From Limnohabitans planktonicus II-D5 (GTDB lineage: Bacteria; Pseudomonadota; Gammaproteobacteria; Burkholderiales; Burkholderiaceae_C): 64,000 nucleotides of DNA. Positions 35,762 to 44,258 of this stretch are shown here, in pieces (the first letter of the stretch is position 1; every line of letters begins with the position of its first letter). A program made the translations under genes and the position numbers. The stretch covers positions 19,342-83,341 of the forward strand of contig NZ_LFYT02000019.1 in NCBI RefSeq assembly GCF_001270065.2. Direction: 5' to 3'. The notes under the pieces were generated by a model, which had not been told where the DNA came from, did not search any database, and saw only the letters and a program-made list of their open reading frames with translations.

Positions 35762-36256
35762 ATGATCCTGAAGAAAACAGCCAAAGCGGTCGATATTGCA
35801 GTTTTCATCACGGCTCGTGCGTCTTTGAACCCTGTGACCACGGAAGACATTGCATCGGGCTTGAGCTTGTCGTCCTCTTACACGGAATCCATCCTCAAAG
35901 ACTTGCGCGAGGCCGGTTTGATCCGTGCGCACCGCGGTCCGGGTGGCGGTTACCAAATTCGTGGCAACCCCGAAGACATCTCGCTGTGGGATGTGGTCAA
36001 ACATTTTGAAGAAGTGCACAGCTTTGACACCCTCTACCCCAAAGCCGATCACCCCATGAAGGGGCTTGAGGCGGCCATACAAGACCAATTGCGTGCCCTG
36101 CTTCAGGCCCAAACGCTGGCCGATGTGGCGGTGCCCATCCTGCCCAGTGGCGCCAAAGTCACGGCCATGCTTGGTCAATTCAGGCTCAAGCCATTGCCCC
36201 CGCCCATCATGCCCAAGGCACCCAACTCGGTGTTTCAACTGAGCATGATGCTTTGA
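35762..36256 (+). CDS. Rrf2-family transcriptional regulator without Fe-S cysteines
   Basis: A 164-residue Rrf2 (BadM) regulator. The winged helix covers about 1-70: VTTEDIASGLSLSSSYTESILKDLREAGLIRAHRGPGGGYQI is the family signature. The iron-sulfur cysteines of IscR/NsrR are absent (no Cys in the protein), so it must sense something else or nothing. I start at 35762 because GGAGCG lies five bases upstream; the frame stays open to 35705. The gene faces the MerR gene and precedes a quinone reductase 51 bases on, probably its target. Confidence 0.8.
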   Translation: MILKKTAKAVDIAVFITARASLNPVTTEDIASGLSLSSSYTESILKDLREAGLIRAHRGPGGGYQIRGNPEDISLWDVVKHFEEVHSFDTLYPKADHPMKGLEAAIQDQLRALLQAQTLADVAVPILPSGAKVTAMLGQFRLKPLPPPIMPKAPNSVFQLSMML

Positions 36257-36307
36257 GACTGTGTTCGCCTGGATCGTTTGGATTTGAATCTGGAAAGCAA
36301 ACAGCTC

Positions 36308-37294
36308 ATGAAAGCAGCCTGGTACACACACAACGGAGAAGCCCAAGACGTGATGGTCGTGGGTGAATTGCCCACACCCCAGCCCGCAGCAGGAGAAGTG
36401 CTGGTGCGGCTGGTCACCTCCGGCGTGAACCCTTCGGATGTCAAATCGCGTCGCGCCAGGGCCTTGACCGATCCCTTGATCGTGCCGCACAGCGACGGTG
36501 CGGGCGTGATCGAGGCGGTGGGCGCTGGCGTGCCCGCTTCACGCGTGGGCGAACGTGTCTGGGTTTGGAACGGCCAATGGCAACGTCCACTGGGCACATG
36601 TGCCGAGTACATGGCCTTGCCGCAAGAGCAGGCCGTGCACCTGCCTGAGGGCACAGATTTTGCAGCGGGCGCCTGCATGGGCATTCCCGGGCTGACGGCG
36701 GTGCAGGCGGTGACACTGGCCGAGCGGCTGGCGGGCAATTTGCGCGGCCAGACGGTGCTGGTCACCGGTGCATCTTCGGCGGTGGGGCACTACATCACTC
36801 AAATGGTGACGCAAGCCGGTGGTCATGTGCTGGGCACGGTGGGCTCGCCTGCCAAGGCCCAGCATGCGCAAGCCGCTGGCATGCAGGAGGCCATTGATTA
36901 CAAGAGCGAATCGGTGCCCGAACGGGTCAAGGCGCTGACGCGAGGCCGGGGCGCTTCGGTGATCATTGACATGGATTTTTCGACCACAGCCACATGGGCG
37001 GCTCAAGGGGCTTTGGCGCCGCACGGTCAAGTCGTTTGCTATGGCTCCAATGCGCTGGATGTGTCCTTGCCATTTCGGCCATGGCTGTTTCAGTCGATGG
37101 GTGTCCAGTTCTTTTTGGTCTATGACTTGAGTCCCGCAGACCGCGCCGCAGCCTTGGCTCGGCTGACTGGCCTGCTTCAGGCGCAGTCATTGATTCACAC
37201 CATCGGCGCGCGCTGCACCCTCGATCAGGTGGCTGATGCCCACCGCCAGGTCGAGGCGGGGCAGACACTGGGCAATGTGGTGATCGAGCTGTAA
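36308..37294 (+). CDS. NADPH:quinone oxidoreductase, zeta-crystallin-like MDR
   Basis: A 328-residue medium-chain dehydrogenase/reductase of the zinc-free quinone oxidoreductase (QOR) group. The N-terminus is MKAAWYTHNGEAQDV; the NADPH-binding Rossmann fold has LVTGASSAVGHYITQM (about 158-175); the C-terminal TLGNVVIEL is typical. The catalytic zinc ligands of alcohol dehydrogenases are missing. It reduces quinones or enones with NADPH. The ATG at 36308 was chosen over the TTG at 36278. The upstream Rrf2 gene is its likely regulator. Confidence 0.86.
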   Translation: MKAAWYTHNGEAQDVMVVGELPTPQPAAGEVLVRLVTSGVNPSDVKSRRARALTDPLIVPHSDGAGVIEAVGAGVPASRVGERVWVWNGQWQRPLGTCAEYMALPQEQAVHLPEGTDFAAGACMGIPGLTAVQAVTLAERLAGNLRGQTVLVTGASSAVGHYITQMVTQAGGHVLGTVGSPAKAQHAQAAGMQEAIDYKSESVPERVKALTRGRGASVIIDMDFSTTATWAAQGALAPHGQVVCYGSNALDVSLPFRPWLFQSMGVQFFLVYDLSPADRAAALARLTGLLQAQSLIHTIGARCTLDQVADAHRQVEAGQTLGNVVIEL

Positions 37295-37332
37295 AAGTAT
37301 GGCCTGTGCGCCTGAGCCCGTGCAAGCATGGA

Positions 37333-37376
37333 CGTCATGAAAATTTCACACCAATGACTTTTGGATGTCATCGCCT
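37333..37376 (+). promoter_or_regulatory. Pho box array upstream of olsB-plcP
   Basis: Four half-sites sit at exact 11-bp steps: CGTCAT (37333), TTTCAC (37344), TGACTT (37355) and TGTCAT (37366). Each is a variant of the PhoB half-site TGTCAY separated by AT-rich bases. The array ends 41 bases before the olsB start, a normal promoter distance. Confidence 0.75.
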
Positions 37377-37416
37377 CCTTGGATGATGGAAAGCTGGATC
37401 ATCAGGAGAAGACGAC

Positions 37417-38259
37417 ATGAGAGAGTTACCCAATCCCACGTTCGCACTGTCCCCGGTCAGCTTGCCCAGGGGGTCACTTCATCCGGCGCAGCCCAACAGT
37501 GCTGTTGATTTCCTGCCTCGTCGCGCCAAAAGCGCTATTGAAGTCACTTGGGCAAAGCATCAAGACGAAGTACGCGAGGCGCAGCGACTGAGGTTTGATA
37601 TTTTTGGCACCGAGATGGGGGCGCGCTTGTCCAGCCATCTGCCCGGCCACGACATCGACCTGTTCGATGATTTTTGTGAACACCTGCTGGTGCGTGAAAC
37701 CGCGACGGGCATGGTGGTGGGCACCTACCGCGTGCTGACGCCTGCGCAAGCCAAGCGTGCGGGCAGCACCTACAGCGACACCGAGTTTGATCTGACCCGA
37801 CTGCGTGACATGCGCAACCGCATGGTGGAGCTGGGGCGCAGCTGCGTCCATGCCGAGCACCGCCAGGGCGGCGTGATCATGGCTTTGTGGGGCGCGCTGT
37901 TTGAATTCATGGACCGCAACCAACTGGACGTCATGATTGGCTGCGCCAGCATTCCCATGCTGCACAACGGGTTGGTCAGTGGCGACGCGGCAGCCAGCAT
38001 TTGGCGTCAGTTGCGTGAAACCCATCTGGCCCCGATCCAGCACCATGTGCGCCCGCGCCTGCCTTTGCCTGTTGAAGAGTTGAATGCGCATCTCGACATC
38101 GAGCCTCCGGCACTCATCAAAGGCTATTTGCGACTGGGTGCCAAGGTGCTGGGCGCACCCGCCTGGGACCCGGACTTCAACACCGCCGATTTGCCCATGT
38201 TGATGCGTACGGCCGATTTGCCTGCCCGCTACCGCAAGCATTTCAAGTCAGCGGTGTGA
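37417..38259 (+). CDS. olsB: L-ornithine N-alpha-acyltransferase, OlsB-like
   Basis: A 280-residue GNAT-fold acyltransferase of the OlsB/hemolysin-like family. It transfers a 3-hydroxyacyl group from acyl carrier protein to ornithine, the first step to ornithine lipids, which replace phospholipids when phosphate is scarce. Signatures include AQRLRFDIFGTEMGARL (about 50-66), HLLVRETATGMVVGTYRVL, and VELGRSCVHAEHRQGGVI, then MIGCASIPM. The partner OlsA is not in the window. Four Pho-like half-sites precede it and the metallophosphoesterase gene overlaps its stop, so both are one Pho-regulated operon. Confidence 0.82.
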   Translation: MRELPNPTFALSPVSLPRGSLHPAQPNSAVDFLPRRAKSAIEVTWAKHQDEVREAQRLRFDIFGTEMGARLSSHLPGHDIDLFDDFCEHLLVRETATGMVVGTYRVLTPAQAKRAGSTYSDTEFDLTRLRDMRNRMVELGRSCVHAEHRQGGVIMALWGALFEFMDRNQLDVMIGCASIPMLHNGLVSGDAAASIWRQLRETHLAPIQHHVRPRLPLPVEELNAHLDIEPPALIKGYLRLGAKVLGAPAWDPDFNTADLPMLMRTADLPARYRKHFKSAV

Positions 38260-39179
38260 GCATGTCGCCCGCCGATTTGCCAAAAACGATGTTGTTTGAG
38301 ATGCCGCACGCGGTGCTCGGCCATGACCACGCGGCAGTCCAAATGCCATTGACTGGCCATTCAGGCAGCCCAGCGCAAGACGAAGATGTGAACGCAGAGA
38401 GAACCCCGTTGCGCGCGATTTTCATTTCAGACCTGCACATTGGAACGCCAGGTTTTCAGGCTGAAGCGCTGCTCGATTTTTTAAAGCACCACCCCAGCGA
38501 CATGTTGTATTTGGTGGGTGACATCGTGGATGGTTGGCAATTGCGTCGCCGCTGGTTCTGGCCGCAAAGCCACAACGATGTGCTGCAAAAACTGTTGCGC
38601 CGTGCGCGCAAGGGATGCCGCGTGATTTATGTGCCGGGCAACCATGATGAGTTTGCAAGGCATTTCGTGGGTCATGCATTTGGCGGCATCGAGGTGCATC
38701 ACGACACGTGCCACACCACTTTTACCGGCCAAAAACTGTGGGTCGTGCACGGCGACCACTTTGACGGTGTGATCCAGTGCGCCAAATGGCTGGCTTATGT
38801 GGGCGACTGGTTGTATGAGCTTACGCTGCGATTTAACCGCCACCTCAACAGTGCCCGTGCACGCATGGGCTTGGACTATTGGTCTTTGTCGGCTTACCTG
38901 AAGTTGAAAGTGAAAAAGGCGGTCAACTTCATCAGTGACTTTGAAGTGGCTGTGGCGCATGAAGCCAAGCGTCGCGGTTATGACGGTGTGGTGTGTGGGC
39001 ACATCCACCACGCGGAGATTCGCGATGTCAATGGTGTGCTCTATTGCAACGACGGGGATTGGGTTGAGAGTCGAACGGCTTTGGTCGAGCATGCGGATGG
39101 GCGATTGGAAATCATCCATTGGGGTTCTTCCGCAGCAGTAACGGTGCGAGAAAAAGTGATGGCAGCATCTGTTGCATAA
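38256..39179 (+). CDS. Calcineurin-like phosphoesterase, PlcP-like (or LpxH-like)
   Basis: A 307-residue calcineurin-type metallophosphoesterase. All metal motifs are visible: SDLHIG (D59, H61), GDIVDGWQLRRRW (D89), GNHDE (N129-H130), VHGDHFD and GHIHHAE. It is related to UDP-2,3-diacylglucosamine pyrophosphatase LpxH and to PlcP, the phospholipase C that degrades phospholipids to diacylglycerol in phosphate-starved bacteria. Co-transcription with olsB (start overlaps the stop) behind Pho boxes favours PlcP; a 50-residue N-terminal extension is unusual for LpxH. An alternative ATG lies at 38262. Confidence 0.78.
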   Translation: MSMSPADLPKTMLFEMPHAVLGHDHAAVQMPLTGHSGSPAQDEDVNAERTPLRAIFISDLHIGTPGFQAEALLDFLKHHPSDMLYLVGDIVDGWQLRRRWFWPQSHNDVLQKLLRRARKGCRVIYVPGNHDEFARHFVGHAFGGIEVHHDTCHTTFTGQKLWVVHGDHFDGVIQCAKWLAYVGDWLYELTLRFNRHLNSARARMGLDYWSLSAYLKLKVKKAVNFISDFEVAVAHEAKRRGYDGVVCGHIHHAEIRDVNGVLYCNDGDWVESRTALVEHADGRLEIIHWGSSAAVTVREKVMAASVA

Positions 39180-39244
39180 AGGGGCAGTAAAAATGACATC
39201 CTCTTGTGTGCCATAGCACACATATACAAAAATATGATGACAAC

Positions 39245-39277
39245 TTTCACCGAATTGTCATCTAAATGACTTGCTTC
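39245..39277 (+). promoter_or_regulatory. Pho box array upstream of ppk1
   Basis: TTTCAC (39245), TGTCAT (39256) and TGACTT (39267) sit at exact 11-bp steps. A -10-like TATCAT follows at 39283-39288, at the distance seen in Pho promoters. The ppk1 start is at 39316. Confidence 0.72.
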
Positions 39278-39315
39278 ATTTCTATCATCTGCACTCATCC
39301 CCATGAGAGCGTGCC

Positions 39316-41403
39316 ATGTCTAGTTTCCCGGTTGCGATCAGTGACAAACCACCTGAACAATCAATTTTGCTGGACAGGGATCTCAGCATTCTGTCCTTCA
39401 ACGAGCGCGTACTCGATTGGGCGCACCGTGCAGAAGTGCCTGTTCTGGAGCGCTTGCGATATTTGTGCATCGTGTCGTCGAACATTGACGAATTCTTTGA
39501 GGTGCGTTCTGAGCCCCATGTGATGGGCGCTTTGCAGGGCTTGACCAGCGGTCCTTACACACAAGCGAGCCTGGAGGCCATCACCGAGCAGGCCACTGCC
39601 ATGGTGGGGCGGCAATACAAGCTGTACAACGAACACTTGTTGCCTGCGTTCGAGCGACACGGCATTCAGATCCTCTCGCACGGTGAGCGCAATGCCGGTC
39701 AGCGGCGTTGGGTGCGCAATTACTTTCACAACGAAGTCCAGCCGCTGCTGGTGCCGGTGGGCCTGGACCCGGCGCACCCTTTTCCGCAAGTGGCCAACAA
39801 GTCGCTCAATTTCATTGTGCAGTTGTCGGGCAAAGATGCGTTTGGCCGTGCGAACGAAATTGCCATCGTCAAAGTGCCGCGTGTGCTGCCCCGATTGATC
39901 CCCATCCCGCCGCGTGTCAGTGGCGGTGCCACGGCGTTTGTGTTGCTCTCAAGTGTGATTCGGGCTCATCTGGGCGAATTGTTTGCAGGGCGTGAAGTCG
40001 GGCAGTTTTCGCAATTTCGCGTGACACGTCATTCCGACCTGGCCGTGGATGAGGACGATGTGGACAACTTGCGCACTGCATTGCGCCAAGGGCTGGCCCA
40101 CAGGCATTACGGTCAGGCGGTGCGCCTGGAGGTGTCATCAGACTGCTCAGCTCGTCTGGCCGAGTTTTTACGACAGCAGTTTCAATTGCCCGCACTGTCG
40201 GTGTTTCGGGTCAATGGGCCTGTCAATCTTGTGCGTCTGATGCAGTTGATTGATCTGGTCAAGGCACCGCAGTTGTTGTTTCCTCCCTATGAGGCCAGTT
40301 TTCCGGTTCAGTTGCCCAGCCAGGGGTCGGTGATGGGCCGTATCCGTGCGGGGGACGTGGTGATCCACCAACCCTTTGAAAGTTTTGAAGGTGTCCTGGC
40401 GTTTTTGCGCGAAGCCGCCTATGACCCACAAGTGCTGGCCATCAAGCAAACCATTTACCGCACGGGCAATGATCCGGTGATGATGGATTTGTTGCGCGAA
40501 GCGGTCAGGCAAGGCAAGGAGGTCACGGCGGTGGTGGAGCTCAAAGCCCGCTTTGACGAAGAAGCCAACATCAACTGGGCCGAGCAACTGGAGTCGATTG
40601 GTGCTCAGGTGGTCTATGGCGTGGTGGGTCTCAAGACGCACGCCAAGATGCTGTTGGTGACCCGGCGTGAAGGCAAGTTGTTGCGTCGCTACGGCCATTT
40701 GTCGACCGGCAACTACAACCCGCGCACGGCCAGGTTGTACACCGACATCAGTTACTTGACGTGTGACGCCGACATCACGGCCGACATGGACCATTTGTTT
40801 TTGCATTTGGCCAGCCAAAGTCGCTTGCCCAAAATGAAGCGTTTGCTGGTCGCCCCCTTTCATTTGCATGCACAGATGCTGGCCAGCATTGAGACTGCAG
40901 GTAACGCCGCTGCGCAAGGGCGCAGCGGACGCATTGTGATCAAGACGAATGCGCTCACCGATGTGCCTTTGATTGAAGCATTGCTGTCCGCTGGACAAAA
41001 GGGCGCGAAGATTGACTTGATCGTGCGCGGTGCCTGCATGCTGCCTGCCGGGCTGGCGGGGGTGAGTGAAAACGTTCGTGTGCGCTCAGTCATCGGGCGG
41101 TTTCTGGAGCACTCACGGGTGTTTTATTTCCGTGCAGGACAGGACGAGTCCCTGTACCTGTCAAGCGCCGACTGGATGAGCCGCAACATGATGCGTCGTA
41201 TAGAGCTGGCATGGCCAGTCAATGACCCTGTGCTTCGACAGCGCATCATTGATGAATGCATTCTGGCTTATTTGCATGACAGCCGTGACGCTTGGGATTT
41301 GCGGTCTGACGGACGCTACCAACGTGTGGATCTCGACCAGCCGGGACACAGTGCGCAAAGCGCCCTGATGGCCCGCTACAGCGCATCAGGACAACAGGAG
41401 TGA
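39316..41403 (+). CDS. ppk1: Polyphosphate kinase 1
   Basis: A 695-residue membrane-associated enzyme that polymerises ATP gamma-phosphate into inorganic polyphosphate. Landmarks: the N domain (DRDLSILSFNERVLDWA), the catalytic histidine in VGLKTHAKM (H442, matching E. coli H435) and the second conserved histidine in LEHSRVFYFRAG (H599, matching E. coli H592). GHLSTGNYNPRTARLYTD and SADWMSRNM are also present. The length is standard. It is followed by sixA after four bases. Upstream Pho half-sites suggest induction at low phosphate; ppx, two ppk2 genes and a CHAD protein lie in the same island. Confidence 0.93.
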   Translation: MSSFPVAISDKPPEQSILLDRDLSILSFNERVLDWAHRAEVPVLERLRYLCIVSSNIDEFFEVRSEPHVMGALQGLTSGPYTQASLEAITEQATAMVGRQYKLYNEHLLPAFERHGIQILSHGERNAGQRRWVRNYFHNEVQPLLVPVGLDPAHPFPQVANKSLNFIVQLSGKDAFGRANEIAIVKVPRVLPRLIPIPPRVSGGATAFVLLSSVIRAHLGELFAGREVGQFSQFRVTRHSDLAVDEDDVDNLRTALRQGLAHRHYGQAVRLEVSSDCSARLAEFLRQQFQLPALSVFRVNGPVNLVRLMQLIDLVKAPQLLFPPYEASFPVQLPSQGSVMGRIRAGDVVIHQPFESFEGVLAFLREAAYDPQVLAIKQTIYRTGNDPVMMDLLREAVRQGKEVTAVVELKARFDEEANINWAEQLESIGAQVVYGVVGLKTHAKMLLVTRREGKLLRRYGHLSTGNYNPRTARLYTDISYLTCDADITADMDHLFLHLASQSRLPKMKRLLVAPFHLHAQMLASIETAGNAAAQGRSGRIVIKTNALTDVPLIEALLSAGQKGAKIDLIVRGACMLPAGLAGVSENVRVRSVIGRFLEHSRVFYFRAGQDESLYLSSADWMSRNMMRRIELAWPVNDPVLRQRIIDECILAYLHDSRDAWDLRSDGRYQRVDLDQPGHSAQSALMARYSASGQQE

Positions 41404-41407
41404 TCAC

Positions 41408-41869
41408 ATGGATTTGATCTTGTGGCGGCATGCAGAAGCATTTGATCCCGAGCCGGGTCAAAACGACCTGGAGCGGGTTTTGACACCGCGAGGTCAAAAG
41501 CACGCCAGCCGCATGGCTGATTGGCTGGAGCGCCAATTGCCCGAAGGGGCCAGAATCCTCAGCAGTCCTGCTGTCAGGGCCGAGCAGACGGTGCGTGCCC
41601 TGAGTCGCAAATACAAAGTTCGTGATGCCCTGTCGCCGGGTGCCAGTGTTGAAGACCTGCTGGAAGCAGCTGGCTGGCCTGATGCCAAGCATGCTGTGGT
41701 GCTCGTGGGCCATCAGCCCAGTTTGGGGCTGTTGGCTTCACGCCTTTTGCAGATGGGAGATGGGGCCTGTCCCATCCGCAAGGGCGCAGTCTGGTGGCTG
41801 CGCAACCGTCACCGTGAGGGACAGGATCAGACGGTGATCATGTCGGTCACGGTGCCTGACAGGCTGTGA
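41408..41869 (+). CDS. sixA: SixA-type phosphohistidine phosphatase
   Basis: A 153-residue histidine-phosphatase-superfamily protein. The phosphate pocket is formed by LWRHAEA (RHG-type motif, catalytic His), SSPAVRAEQT and the second His in LVGHQPSLG. The family removes phosphate from histidine in phosphotransfer proteins. It starts four bases after the ppk1 stop, so they are co-transcribed; the link of a histidine phosphatase with a histidine-phosphorylated kinase (Ppk1) is notable but its meaning is unknown. Confidence 0.87.
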   Translation: MDLILWRHAEAFDPEPGQNDLERVLTPRGQKHASRMADWLERQLPEGARILSSPAVRAEQTVRALSRKYKVRDALSPGASVEDLLEAAGWPDAKHAVVLVGHQPSLGLLASRLLQMGDGACPIRKGAVWWLRNRHREGQDQTVIMSVTVPDRL

Positions 41870-41881
41870 GGCCTGTGCCGT

Positions 41882-42514
41882 TCAGTCTTTGCTGGGGCGG
41901 CCGGTTTTGATGGTGGGCACGTTGGTCAATGCTTTTGAGAAAGCAGCGTCTGCCAATCCGCTCAGCAATTGCAAACCTGCGCGTATGAGTTCACTTTTTT
42001 TGATGTCCACGCCCAAGGCTGTAGCGCGTTTTTTCATGACAGAGAGTTGATCAAATTCTGTCTTTGGAATGGTGAAACTGTCGCGCACGACTTTCACTTT
42101 TTTCTCTTTGACGGCTTTGACTTTTTCAGTGGCCACCGTTTGGCGAGTGGTGACTTTGGTGTTGGGCGGAGTGGCAGATTTTGGACTTGCTTTAGGTGCT
42201 GCTTTTGGGGCAACTTTTTGTGCGGCTTTGGGGGCAGCTTTTGCTGAGGCTTGGGGCTGGTTGACGGCCTTTGTCGAGCTTGATGGTTTCACTGTGCTGG
42301 TGGAAGCCTTGACTTTCTGAGGCGCTTTTGTGGCCGTTTTTGTAGCCGTTTTTGTAGCCTTTTTTGGGGCCCTTTTTGTGCCAGCATTGACGGCTGGACT
42401 CGCATTGGAGGAGACAGCTGATTTGCCGGCGGTGATGCTCGGCAAGTCTGCTGGTGCAACAGGTTTAACGTCGGTTTGGTGTTCAGCAGTGGAAGCGGCT
42501 TTGCTTGTGGACAT
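41882..42514 (-). CDS. Histone H1-like Ala/Lys/Pro-rich protein
   Basis: A 210-residue protein. The first ~130 residues are a low-complexity A/K/P/S/T tail resembling eukaryotic histone H1 tails (for example KKATKTATKTATKAPQKVK). The final 70 residues form a compact segment (FTIPKTEFDQLSVMKKRATALGVDIKKSELIRAGLQLL) that recurs in Burkholderiales beside ppk/ppx genes. Tails of this type bind DNA and can bind polyphosphate, as in AlgP/H1-like proteins; both activities here are inference. It lies between sixA and ppx, 65 bases downstream of ppx on the same strand. Confidence 0.7.
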   Translation of the reverse strand: MSTSKAASTAEHQTDVKPVAPADLPSITAGKSAVSSNASPAVNAGTKRAPKKATKTATKTATKAPQKVKASTSTVKPSSSTKAVNQPQASAKAAPKAAQKVAPKAAPKASPKSATPPNTKVTTRQTVATEKVKAVKEKKVKVVRDSFTIPKTEFDQLSVMKKRATALGVDIKKSELIRAGLQLLSGLADAAFSKALTNVPTIKTGRPSKD

Positions 42515-42579
42515 GGTTTCCTTTCAATTTAACGGTGCAAACAGTTTATACCGTTAATTTAAGGGAGGCAATACATTGT

Positions 42580-44076
42580 TCAGAGTACTTCGAAGTGGAA
42601 TGCCCAGCCTGTTTTTTGCCAGGCGACAGTTTCTTCCCTGAGCAGGTGCGCCGATTGTGGCCATTGCTCTGCCCAGGCGCTGTTGACCGTTAATTGGGTG
42701 GTTCGGCGGGGCACATCACAGTGCACTTGCACGCAGGTGATGTCGGGATCTTTGCGGGTGTGGCAAAAAATCACGGCCAAGCGCAAGGCCATGAGTTGCT
42801 GAACGAACATGGGATCGTGAAATTCAGCCTCCAGTTTGCGCAGTTTGCCGCGATGTCCCAGCACCAGCTGGCTCAATCGATGCAACTCATCCATGGTGAA
42901 GCCCGGCAGATCGGTGTTGTCAAGAATGTAGGCGCCATGCTTGTGGTAATCGCTGTGAGAGATCTGCATGCCGACTTCATGCAGTTGAGAGGCCCAATGC
43001 AATTTTCTCTGGCGCCTGGCAGCGATGTGCTGTTCGGTGTCTGGCATGAACAAGCTCAACAGGCTTTGTGCAGTCCCCGAGACGCGATTTGCTTGCGCAA
43101 CATCCACACCGAATTTTTGGGTCAACCACTGAACCATCTTGGCGCGCACATCGGTTTGCGGGCTTTCGCGGTCCAGCAGGTCAAACAAGGCCCCATGCCG
43201 AAGGGCACCTTGTGCAGCAAACATTTCGTCGATGTGCAGCAAATCAAACAGCGACCGCAAGATGGCCAGTCCGCCGCCAATGACGGGTTTGCGGTCTTCT
43301 TTGATCCCGTCTAAGCGCAAGTTGTCCGATTTTTGAGCCTTGAGCAATCGGTCCTTGAGCCAGTCGAGCCCTTCGCGTTGAATGACCCCAGCGGGCCACC
43401 CCGCTTGTGTCAGCACATCGGCCACTGCACCCACGGTGCCCGATGAGCCATAACATGTGTCCCAACTGTCTCTTCTGTAGATGATTTGCGCTTCATCCAG
43501 CACAGCCTTGGCGGCAATTTCTGCGGCCTTGAACGATGCGTGGGTCCAAAGACCGTCCCCAAAATACTTCATGGACCAAGCCACGCTGCCGACGCGGTAG
43601 GACTCCAGGGTTTGGGCGTCTGCGTTGTGACCGAGGATCAGCTCTGTGGATCGGCCTCCAATGTCGATCACCAGTCGGCGTTCGTTGGACTGAGGCAGCA
43701 AGTGGGAAACCCCCAGATAAATCAAGCGGGCCTCTTCGCGTCCGGCAATCACCTCAATCGGAAAGCCCAGGATGTTCTTGGCTTTGTCCAGAAAAACCTC
43801 GCGGTTACGGGCTTCTCTCAGGGTTTGCGTGGCCACGGCACGTACCTGCGAGGGCTTGAAGCCAGCAATTCTTTCGCCAAATCGGGCCAGACAATCCCAG
43901 CCGCGCTGCATCGCTTCCAGTGTCAGGTTGCGATCTTCATCCAAACCGTTGCCCTGGCGCACCGTCTCCTTGATGTATTCCACGCGCCGCATGTGACCCG
44001 CATCCAATTGACCTATTTCCAGACGAAAGCTGTTGGAGCCGAGGTCAATGGCTGCAAAAAGGGACTGGGTGTGCAT
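42580..44076 (-). CDS. ppx: Exopolyphosphatase / Ppx-GppA family
   Basis: A 498-residue ASKHA-fold phosphohydrolase. The phosphate-binding loop AAIDLGSNSFRLEIG is at the start, and a second, DIGGRSTELILG, is in the middle (about 145). A C-terminal HD-like helical domain (LHEVGMQISHSDYHKHGAYIL) follows, as in full-length Ppx. It degrades polyphosphate from the end and/or hydrolyses pppGpp. Half-sites at 11-bp steps lie 30-60 bases upstream, implying PhoB control together with ppk1. The downstream H1-like gene is probably co-transcribed. Confidence 0.88.
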   Translation of the reverse strand: MHTQSLFAAIDLGSNSFRLEIGQLDAGHMRRVEYIKETVRQGNGLDEDRNLTLEAMQRGWDCLARFGERIAGFKPSQVRAVATQTLREARNREVFLDKAKNILGFPIEVIAGREEARLIYLGVSHLLPQSNERRLVIDIGGRSTELILGHNADAQTLESYRVGSVAWSMKYFGDGLWTHASFKAAEIAAKAVLDEAQIIYRRDSWDTCYGSSGTVGAVADVLTQAGWPAGVIQREGLDWLKDRLLKAQKSDNLRLDGIKEDRKPVIGGGLAILRSLFDLLHIDEMFAAQGALRHGALFDLLDRESPQTDVRAKMVQWLTQKFGVDVAQANRVSGTAQSLLSLFMPDTEQHIAARRQRKLHWASQLHEVGMQISHSDYHKHGAYILDNTDLPGFTMDELHRLSQLVLGHRGKLRKLEAEFHDPMFVQQLMALRLAVIFCHTRKDPDITCVQVHCDVPRRTTQLTVNSAWAEQWPQSAHLLREETVAWQKTGWAFHFEVL

Positions 44077-44104
44077 GGGACTTGACTGAGAAATAGGAAT
44101 ACTG

Positions 44105-44137
44105 ATTATGTGACGTTTATTTGAAAATTTATTGACA
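44105..44137 (-). promoter_or_regulatory. Pho box array upstream of ppx (minus strand)
   Basis: Read on the minus strand: TGTCAA (44137-44132), TTTCAA (44126-44121) and CGTCAC (44115-44110), exactly 11 bases apart, separated by AT-rich bases. The array lies about 30-60 bases before the ppx start. Confidence 0.65.
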
Positions 44138-44258
44138 ATTCTTGATGTACCTCGTGGAACTTCACAGTCACGGATGATGAAATGCTATGCGAGGTGCATG
44201 AGTGGGTCTGTGGCCCAATGGGACCGATGTTGGCACCCCCAAAAACAAGAGCAATGCC

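Noticed and set aside
38256..39179. A simple LpxH call for the phosphoesterase
   Set aside because: Motifs fit LpxH and PlcP alike; the pairing with olsB behind Pho boxes argues for PlcP, so LpxH was kept only as an alternative.
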